NCBI RefSeq assembly: GCF_030315745.1
Contig: NZ_JASXSH010000012.1
Location: 92,914 to 156,913, forward strand
DNA length: 64,000 nucleotides
Source: Gordonia heveisoli
GTDB lineage: Bacteria; Actinomycetota; Actinomycetes; Mycobacteriales; Mycobacteriaceae
Direction: 5' to 3'
Under the pieces are notes generated by a model that was not told where the DNA came from, ran no database searches, and worked only from the letters and a program-made list of their open reading frames with translations. The position numbers and the translations under genes are program-made. Of the stretch, positions 56,610-64,000 are shown one piece after another; positions within the stretch are counted from its first letter, which is position 1, and each line of letters begins with the position of its first letter.

Positions 56610-58025
56610 GTGAACTCTGACCGGTTAGAGATGGGGGCAGAGCGATTCGATCACGGGGTGGAGCGGCTCTTGGCGAGCTATCGCGCCATCCCGCCGCAGG
56701 CCACGGTCCGTCTTGCGAAGAAGACATCGAATCTGTTCCGTAAGCGGGCCGCCAACCCGCATCCCGGACTGGACGTCTCCGGCCTGGATCGCGTCATCTC
56801 GGTCGATCCGGACGCGCGTACCGCGGATGTCGCGGGAATGTGCACCTACGAGAACCTCGTCGCGGCGACGCTTCCCTATGGCCTGGCGCCCAAGGTGGTC
56901 CCGCAGCTGAAGACGATCACCCTCGGTGGCGCTGTCACGGGACTCGGGATCGAGTCGACATCGTTCCGCAACGGGCTGCCTCACGAATCGGTACTGGAGG
57001 TCGACGTCCTCACCGGCGACGGCGAGATCCTGACCGCGACACCCACCAACGAGCACGCCGACCTGTTCTTCGGCTTCCCTAATTCATATGGAACGCTGGG
57101 CTACTCGGTCCGATTGCGGATCGAGCTGGAAACCGTCCAGCCATATGTCGAGTTGACCCATCTGCGATTCACTGAACTGGATGAATTGCAGGCGGCGATG
57201 ACCGACATCGTCGACACCGGCAGGCACGACGGCCGCCGCGTCGACTATCTCGACGGCGTCGTGTTCACCGCGACCGAGTCCTATCTGACGCTGGGCCGTC
57301 AGGTCGCCGACGCCCCCGGCGGGCCCTCATCGGTCAGCGACTACACCGAGATGGACATCTATTACCGCTCCATCCAGGAGAAGAAGACCGACGTCCTCAC
57401 CACCCACGATTACCTGTGGCGCTGGGACACCGACTGGTTCTGGTGTTCACGTGCCTTCGGGGCGCAGAACCCCCGGATCCGGCGACTATGGCCAAAACGC
57501 TACCTGCGCAGCAGTTTCTACTGGAAGCTCATCGGCCTCGACCAGCGCTATGACATCGGTGATCGCCTCAACGCCCGTAAAGGTCTGCCGCCCGGCGAAC
57601 GGGTCGTACAGGATATCGAGGTGCCGATCGAGAACACCACCAGCTACCTCGAATGGTTCCTGGAGAACATTCCCATCGAGCCGATCTGGCTGTGCCCGTT
57701 GCGCCTTCGCGAACCGGCTCTCCCCGGCTCCGATCCTGTCCGCCCGTGGCCGCTGTACCCGTTGGAGCCGGGGCGGACCTACGTCAACGTCGGGTTCTGG
57801 TCGGCCGTCCCGGTCACGCCCGGGCAGCCCGGCCACACGAACAAGAGAATCGAGACGAAGGTGGCCGAGCTCGATGGCCACAAGTCGCTGTATTCGGAAT
57901 CCTTCTACAGCCCAGAAGATTTCGATGAGCTCTACGGCGGCGAGCACTATCAGCTACTCAAGAAGCAGTACGACCCGAAGGGCCGTCTGCTCGACCTCTA
58001 CGCCAAGGCGGTGAAGCAACAGTGA
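56610..58025 (+). CDS. FAD-binding oxidoreductase paired with fatty-acid methyltransferase
   Basis: 471 residues. The FAD-binding type 4 domain has LPYGLAPKVVPQLKTITLGG and AVTGLGIESTSFRNG (residues about 88-120), and the remainder resembles FAD-linked reductases. With the CFA-type methyltransferase gene that overlaps it by 4 bases, it is like TmsA of the tuberculostearic-acid system, where the methylene group added to oleate is reduced to a methyl branch. By position it matches Rv3719, whose exact role is not known to me. GTG 56610 is supported by the -10 box; ATG 56631 is an alternative. Confidence 0.85.
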   Translation: MNSDRLEMGAERFDHGVERLLASYRAIPPQATVRLAKKTSNLFRKRAANPHPGLDVSGLDRVISVDPDARTADVAGMCTYENLVAATLPYGLAPKVVPQLKTITLGGAVTGLGIESTSFRNGLPHESVLEVDVLTGDGEILTATPTNEHADLFFGFPNSYGTLGYSVRLRIELETVQPYVELTHLRFTELDELQAAMTDIVDTGRHDGRRVDYLDGVVFTATESYLTLGRQVADAPGGPSSVSDYTEMDIYYRSIQEKKTDVLTTHDYLWRWDTDWFWCSRAFGAQNPRIRRLWPKRYLRSSFYWKLIGLDQRYDIGDRLNARKGLPPGERVVQDIEVPIENTTSYLEWFLENIPIEPIWLCPLRLREPALPGSDPVRPWPLYPLEPGRTYVNVGFWSAVPVTPGQPGHTNKRIETKVAELDGHKSLYSESFYSPEDFDELYGGEHYQLLKKQYDPKGRLLDLYAKAVKQQ

Positions 58026-59353
58026 CCACATTCAAGGACACCTCGACCAGCTCATCCCACGGACGATCTCCCGATACACACAAGCTCCCACTCGCCGAGA
58101 TCTTCGAGGCCCTCCTCGGCGGAAATCTGGCCATCCGCATCAGCGCCTACGACGGTAGCTCGGCAGGCCCGGCCGACGCACCCTACGGCCTCGAACTCAA
58201 AACCCCGCGCGGCACAACCTATCTCGTGACCGCACCCGGAGATCTCGGCTTGGCCCGTGCCTACATCGCCGGCGACCTGGCGCTGGTCGGCGCACATCCG
58301 GGCGATCCGTATCCGGCCTTGCGGGCCCTCGCCGGCGATCTCAAGTTCCGCAAACCGTCGCCGCTCGAACTCGCCCAGATCGCCCGGTCGATCGGGTTGG
58401 AGCACTTCAAGCCGATCGCCCCGCCGCCCCAGGAGGCGGTCCCGCGTTGGCGCCGGTTCGCCGAGGGCTTGCGGCACAGCAAGACCCGCGACGCCGAGGC
58501 CATCCACTACCACTACGACGTGTCGAACACCTTCTACGAGTGGGTACTCGGGCCGTCGATGACCTACACGTGCGCCGTGTACCCCGACCTCGATGCCTCA
58601 CTCGAAGCAGCCCAGGAGAACAAGTACCGGCTGATCTTCGAAAAATTGCGCCTCAAACCCGGCGACCGTCTGCTCGACATCGGTTGCGGCTGGGGCGGAA
58701 TGGTTCGATATGCGGCCCGACGTGGCGTCCATGCGCTTGGTGCAACACTCTCTGCCGAACAGGCACAGTGGGCGCAGCAGGCCATCATCGACGAGGGCCT
58801 CGGCGACTTTGCCGAGGTGCGACACAGCGACTACCGCGATGTCACCGAGTCCGAGTTCGACGCCGTCTCGTCGATCGGACTCACCGAGCACATCGGGGTC
58901 AGCAACTATCCCGCCTATTTCAGCTTCATGCGCGACAAGCTCCGTACCGGCGGCATGCTGCTCAACCACTGCATCACCCGTCCGGACAATTCGGCCCGCA
59001 ACCGCGCCGGATCGTTCATCGACCGCTACGTCTTTCCCGACGGCGAACTCACCGGCTCGGGCAAGATCATCTCCAAGCTGCAGGACATCGGCGGGGTCGA
59101 GGTCGTCCACGAGGAGAATTTCCGCGACCATTACGCGCTGACCCTGCGCGACTGGAACCGCAATCTCGTCGAGCACTGGGACGAGGCCGTCGCCGAGGTC
59201 GGCGAGGGCACCGCCCGCCTGTGGGGTCTGTACATGGCCGGCTGCCGGATCGGTTTCGAGCGCGACATCATCCAGCTGCACCACGTGCTCGCCACCAAGC
59301 TCGACGACCGCGGCGGCAACGACCTGCCCCTGCGACCCTGGTGGGACGCCTGA
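58022..59353 (+). CDS. Cyclopropane-fatty-acyl-phospholipid synthase family methyltransferase
   Basis: 443 residues. SAM is bound by LLDIGCGWGGMVRYAA near 218-233; HYHYDVSNTFYEWVLG near 160 is the family acyl-binding signature, and ITEHIG-type SSIGLTEHIGVSNY follows. It transfers a methyl group to unsaturated phospholipid acyl chains. GTG 58022 overlaps the upstream FAD gene by 4 bases (GTGA), so they are translated together. It probably works in the formation of methyl-branched (tuberculostearate-like) or cyclopropane lipids. Confidence 0.88.
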   Translation: MTTFKDTSTSSSHGRSPDTHKLPLAEIFEALLGGNLAIRISAYDGSSAGPADAPYGLELKTPRGTTYLVTAPGDLGLARAYIAGDLALVGAHPGDPYPALRALAGDLKFRKPSPLELAQIARSIGLEHFKPIAPPPQEAVPRWRRFAEGLRHSKTRDAEAIHYHYDVSNTFYEWVLGPSMTYTCAVYPDLDASLEAAQENKYRLIFEKLRLKPGDRLLDIGCGWGGMVRYAARRGVHALGATLSAEQAQWAQQAIIDEGLGDFAEVRHSDYRDVTESEFDAVSSIGLTEHIGVSNYPAYFSFMRDKLRTGGMLLNHCITRPDNSARNRAGSFIDRYVFPDGELTGSGKIISKLQDIGGVEVVHEENFRDHYALTLRDWNRNLVEHWDEAVAEVGEGTARLWGLYMAGCRIGFERDIIQLHHVLATKLDDRGGNDLPLRPWWDA

Positions 59354-59360
59354 CCCCTAA

Positions 59361-59408
59361 GTTTTCGTAGTACGACACCGCGTTTCGCGCGGTGTCGTAC
59401 TAAGAAAA
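59361..59408. terminator. Bidirectional hairpin terminator
   Basis: AGTACGACACCGCG pairs with CGCGGTGTCGTACT around TTTCG; the outer GTTTTC/GAAAAC arms give T-rich ends on both strands, between the convergent methyltransferase and dnaX genes. Confidence 0.8.
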
Positions 59409-59412
59409 CGCG

Positions 59413-61833
59413 CTACTCGACGACGCGGGCGCCCAGTTCGGACTTCAGCAGTTCCAGGGCCACCTTGTCGGGATCGAGTCGGCCGTCTGGCGAGGCCGTC
59501 TTGGCCTCGGCGACCATCTCGGCCCGCTCCGCGTCCGGGATGTCCTCGTCGGCGCGGGGTGGCTCGGGTTCCTCGGGTTCAGGTTCCGGCGGTGGGGTCG
59601 GCGCACCTGTGGTGTCGGGGCCGGGTTCGCGGGTACGGCTCGGCCGCGAGAAGGTCTGCGCCTTCCGTGGCTGTTGTTGCCGTGTGTTCGCGCCCGCAGC
59701 CGGACCCGCGGCCGCGGCGGCACCCGGGGCCTGATGCACGGTCGAGACGTCGAGATCGACCTCGAAGACCTCACGCAGGGCATTGCGGATGATCTCCACC
59801 GAATGCGGTGCCGACAACCGCCCGACCAAACCCTCCACCGGATGCGACAGTACGACGGCATCATCGGAGACCTGGGCGACGACGGCCGCCGACAGCATCG
59901 CCTCGACGGTCTTGCCCTGCGCGCTGTGCTGCCGGACCGCCGAGCGCACATCCTGGAACCGTTTACGGATCGTCTCCAGGTCGGGTCCGGTCGACGTGGG
60001 CTGCTCCGCCTCCGCCTCCGGTTCGGGCGGCGGCGTGGGTGCCGGACGCCGAACGCCGGGTTCGTCCGGCGGGGCCTCGTCGTCGTCGGCCGGTTCTTCG
60101 GGCAGCGGGATACCGTCGTCGAAGGCCGTCGATGAGTGGTGATACTCCTTGTCCGGCAAGGACTCCACCTCGGGACGCGGCGATTGCGCGACGAGCGGCT
60201 CGACGACCTCGGGTGCGGAAGACTCAACATCCACCACCTCAGCCGTCGGGACGACATCATCGCGCACCGACCCGTCGACGAGCGGATCTGCGACGGAACT
60301 GTCCGTGTCGACCGTGTCTGTGTCGACCCCGTCTGTGTCGACCCTGTCTGTGTCGACCCTGTCTGTGTCGACCCTGTCTGCGGGCTGACGGGCCGGGGGC
60401 TGCGGGGCGGTCGGCGTGCCGCCGCCGTGCACCATCGCGGGGGCGGCCGCCCCTTCGTCACGCTCAGCTCCTCCGTCGGCGGGCTCCTCAGGGCTCACCG
60501 TCGGCGACGTGGCGGCCGCCTTCGCCTCTTCCATCGCCTTGCGTTGCGACGGTCGGACGAACTTCGATTCGACCTCCGGCTCAACAGGTTTCGACGGCGG
60601 CGCGGCGGGCGCCCCGACATTCCCACCGGGGGCCCCGACATTCCCGCCAGGGGCGTTGGCCGCTCCTGGAGCGCTGACGGCCACGGCGCCGGATTCCAGC
60701 CGCTCCAACCGCTGAAGCAGTGCGGCGTCATCCGCCGACACCGCGGGCAACAGCATGCGCGCGCACATCACTTCCAGCAGCAGCCTCGGCGATGTGGTGC
60801 CGCGCATCTCGCCGAGCGCGTTGTGTGCGATCTCGGCGAATCTCGTCAGCGACGCACTCCCCAACGCCGCGACCTGAGCGGCCATCCGGGCCAGCTGATC
60901 GCCGGGCGCCTCCACCAGACCACGATCGACGGCATCCGGAACCGCCTGCAGCAGAATGAGATCGCGTAGTCGTTCGAGCAGGTCGACGGCAAACCGGCGC
61001 GGATCGTGGCCGGCGTCGACCACCTTCTCCACCGTGCCGAACAACGACGATCCGTCGCCTGCGGCGAGGGCGTCGATCGCGTCGTCGATGAGCGCGATGT
61101 CGGTGACGCCGAGCAGGGCCAGCGCGCGGTCGTAGGTGACGCCACGTTCGTCGGCACCGGCCAGCAGTTGGTCGAGGATGGACAGCGAGTCACGCGGCGA
61201 GCCGCCACCGGCCCGGATGACCAACGGGTACACGTCGGCGCCGACGGTCACGTTCTCCTTGGCGCAGATGTTCTCCAGCAGCCCTCGCATGACCGGCGGC
61301 GCCAGCAGCCGGAACGGATAGTGGTGGGTGCGTGAACGAATCGTCGGAAGAACCTTCTCGGGTTCGGTCGTCGCGAAGACGAAGATCAGATGCTCCGGTG
61401 GCTCCTCGACGATCTTCAGCAGTGCGTTGAAGCCCGCATTGGTGACCATGTGCGCCTCGTCGACGATGAACACGCGATAGCGCGACTCGGCCGGCGCGTA
61501 GAACGCCCGGTCGCGCAGTTCGCGGGTGTCGTCGACACCTCCGTGACTGGCCGCGTCCAGCTCGATGACGTCGAGATTGCCCGGCCCGCCGGGGGCGAGC
61601 GCCACACACGACGAGCAGGTACCACACGGCGTCGACGTCGGGCCCTGCGCGCAGTTGAGCGAGCGTGCGAGGATGCGCGCCGACGACGTCTTGCCGCAAC
61701 CACGCGGCCCGGAGAACAGGTAGGCGTGGTTGATGCGCCCGGAGTCGAGCGCACGGCTCAGTGGATCGGTGACGTGCTCCTGACCGACGACGTCGGCGAA
61801 GGTTGCCGGGCGATAGGTGCGATAAAGAGCCAC
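59413..61833 (-). CDS. dnaX: DNA polymerase III subunits gamma/tau
   Basis: 806 residues. The clamp-loader ATPase has Walker A SGPRGCGKT at 41-49, zinc ligands C61, C70, C73 and C76, and VDEAHM as Walker B. The second half is a long Pro/Glu/Asp-rich linker with a VDTD-x repeat (about residues 487-511) and a tau-type C-terminal domain. It loads the beta clamp and ties polymerase to helicase. GTG 61833 has TAGTCT 6 bases upstream. Position near the aminotransferase and ffs is as in mycobacteria (Rv3721c). Confidence 0.95.
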   Translation of the reverse strand: MALYRTYRPATFADVVGQEHVTDPLSRALDSGRINHAYLFSGPRGCGKTSSARILARSLNCAQGPTSTPCGTCSSCVALAPGGPGNLDVIELDAASHGGVDDTRELRDRAFYAPAESRYRVFIVDEAHMVTNAGFNALLKIVEEPPEHLIFVFATTEPEKVLPTIRSRTHHYPFRLLAPPVMRGLLENICAKENVTVGADVYPLVIRAGGGSPRDSLSILDQLLAGADERGVTYDRALALLGVTDIALIDDAIDALAAGDGSSLFGTVEKVVDAGHDPRRFAVDLLERLRDLILLQAVPDAVDRGLVEAPGDQLARMAAQVAALGSASLTRFAEIAHNALGEMRGTTSPRLLLEVMCARMLLPAVSADDAALLQRLERLESGAVAVSAPGAANAPGGNVGAPGGNVGAPAAPPSKPVEPEVESKFVRPSQRKAMEEAKAAATSPTVSPEEPADGGAERDEGAAAPAMVHGGGTPTAPQPPARQPADRVDTDRVDTDRVDTDGVDTDTVDTDSSVADPLVDGSVRDDVVPTAEVVDVESSAPEVVEPLVAQSPRPEVESLPDKEYHHSSTAFDDGIPLPEEPADDDEAPPDEPGVRRPAPTPPPEPEAEAEQPTSTGPDLETIRKRFQDVRSAVRQHSAQGKTVEAMLSAAVVAQVSDDAVVLSHPVEGLVGRLSAPHSVEIIRNALREVFEVDLDVSTVHQAPGAAAAAGPAAGANTRQQQPRKAQTFSRPSRTREPGPDTTGAPTPPPEPEPEEPEPPRADEDIPDAERAEMVAEAKTASPDGRLDPDKVALELLKSELGARVVE
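60301..60375 (-). repeat. Tandem 15-bp repeat in dnaX linker
   Basis: Five 15-base units (consensus GTCTGTGTCGACCCT on the plus strand) encode repeated Val-Asp-Thr-Asp pentapeptides in the linker of DnaX. Length-neutral to the frame, so copy number can vary between strains. Confidence 0.85.
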
Positions 61834-61839
61834 GGGTCG

Positions 61840-61845
61840 AGACTA
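61840..61845 (-). promoter_or_regulatory. -10 box TAGTCT, leaderless promoter
   Basis: TAGTCT on the minus strand ends 6 bases before GTG 61833 of dnaX. Confidence 0.5.
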
Positions 61846-61903
61846 CCGGCGCCCGCTGACACGTTTCGAGCCTGCCCCACAGCCGCGAACGGCCGCCGAG
61901 CCG

Positions 61904-63267
<1,364 letters not shown>

Positions 63268-63290
63268 CGGCGGCCAGGTGATGGGATATA

Positions 63291-63378
63291 GGGGACCCCG
63301 CGCACCCGAGAGAGCCCGTTGACCCTTGCTGCCTTCCGGCCCTGGGGGAGTTCACAGGATGCACGCCGCGCGGGATCC
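63291..63378 (-). ncRNA. ffs: Signal recognition particle RNA (4.5S type)
   Basis: The minus strand carries the conserved GCCGGAAGGCAGCAAGGG apical core of bacterial SRP RNA. Its ends pair (GGATCCCGCGC with GCGCGGGGTCC), giving a hairpin of about 88 bases. TACACT (63386-63391) lies 7 bases before the putative 5' end at 63378. The exact ends are estimated from the pairing. It forms the signal-recognition particle with Ffh. The place beside dnaX and the aminotransferase is typical. Confidence 0.85.
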
Positions 63379-63450
63379 ATTGAACAGTGTAGGCGACGCT
63401 TTCCCGCACCATCGACGGGGTGGGGTTCGGGTCGTGGAAGTGGTATCCGG

Positions 63451-63969
63451 TCACCCGTCGGCGAGCCCCTCGGCCTCGGCGACCAAGACCCTCAGCGCAT
63501 CGTCGAAGGTCCCGAGGAGTTCGGGTTCGTAGCGACACAGCGCCACCTCACCGGGCGACGCGGCCGGGTCGGCGATCGAGAAGTTGCCGACCACCATCGT
63601 CGGAAAATTGCTGTCGTTGCCGATCAACACAGGCACGTACCCGGGCGGTGGCGGGTTGAACTCCGGCGCGATCTGTTCATCGCCGCGCATCTCGAAGGTC
63701 GGATCGTAGGTCAGGTACTCGCCGGCCAAGAAGGTGTTCACCGACGTCCAGCGCTGGGACACACCCAGTTCGTCGACGGGATAGAGATCGAATGACCCGA
63801 TCTTGTCGATTCCGTTGCACCGGCGCAGAAACCGGCGGTATTGATCGTCGAAGCGCACCCCGAGCCGGTGCTCGGCGTCGGCGATCATCGTGTCGGTCGC
63901 AGGCGGCCCCGGCGAGGCGCCGACGGCGATGCTCCGCGCGATCAGTTCGTCGAGCTCGTGGTCGTTCAT
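63451..63969 (-). CDS. SMI1/KNR4 (SUKH-type) family protein
   Basis: 172 residues. ADAEHRLGVRFDDQYRRFLRRCNG fits the SUKH-superfamily start (LGV.FP.dY..fl...NG), and GYVPVLIGNDSNFPTMVVG fits the middle. Bacterial members often neutralise secreted polymorphic toxins or contact-dependent nucleases. No toxin gene lies within the window next to it. ATG 63969 has a GGGGGAT ribosome site. The last 31 bases of the window after it show nothing. The role is an inference. Confidence 0.75.
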   Translation of the reverse strand: MNDHELDELIARSIAVGASPGPPATDTMIADAEHRLGVRFDDQYRRFLRRCNGIDKIGSFDLYPVDELGVSQRWTSVNTFLAGEYLTYDPTFEMRGDEQIAPEFNPPPPGYVPVLIGNDSNFPTMVVGNFSIADPAASPGEVALCRYEPELLGTFDDALRVLVAEAEGLADG

Positions 63970-64000
63970 GATCCCCCAGGAATAAAAAGGCGTGGCCCCC

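Noticed and set aside
60301..60375. Tandem repeats in dnaX considered as CRISPR or an origin iteron
   Set aside because: They are in frame, 15 bp without spacers, and encode a low-complexity linker.

Overview
The window is GC-rich, densely coded DNA from a mycolic-acid actinobacterium (order Mycobacteriales). Three blocks keep the gene order I recall from Mycobacterium tuberculosis. They are the DUF4177-RidA-BagA/BagB-whiB4-ponA2-phosphoesterase block at the left, ask/asd/leuA in the middle, and murT-gatD, recR-ebfC, SRPBCC-FAD oxidoreductase-methyltransferase, dnaX and aspartate aminotransferase at the right. Many MFS exporters, TetR regulators and esterases lie between them, which fits an environmental relative such as Gordonia. 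The genus is an inference. No phage, integrase, transposase or CRISPR array was seen.

Layout. 1-7.9 kb: conserved block with a Get3-like ATPase pair, an iron-sulfur redox regulator and a bifunctional penicillin-binding protein. 7.9-14.2 kb: accessory genes (TetR/MFS pair, HAD dehalogenase, crotonase, TetR plus secreted esterase) ending at a tRNA-Pro. The TetR/esterase pair is bracketed by copies of a composite palindromic repeat. 14.2-25 kb: a four-gene operon (amino-acid permease, small membrane protein, MFS transporter, M20 dipeptidase), a FUSC-type membrane protein, a large LuxR-type ATPase regulator and a DUF2252 protein. 25-30 kb: membrane and secreted proteins, Ohr peroxidase and a secreted lipase.

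30-40 kb: lysine/threonine-branch genes ask (with an internal start for the beta subunit) and asd, a PIG-V-like mannosyltransferase, a TetR/MFS pair with GCGTAC repeats between them, a nitroreductase, and leuA behind a leucine-codon leader peptide. 40-48.6 kb: a thiolase-TetR-acyl-CoA dehydrogenase fatty-acid operon, a flavin monooxygenase, a LysR/EamA pair and an HSL-type esterase. 48.6-64 kb: cell-wall amidation (MurT/GatD), DNA repair (UdgB, RecR, EbfC, DnaX), an RNA pseudouridine synthase, a fatty-acid-modifying enzyme pair, aspartate aminotransferase, the SRP RNA, and two orphan immunity-type proteins.

Many genes, on both strands, carry a TANNNT -10 box 6-7 bases before the start codon and no Shine-Dalgarno sequence. 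This indicates leaderless mRNAs and was used to choose several starts. Other starts were chosen by clear purine-rich ribosome binding sites, including two or three TTG starts.
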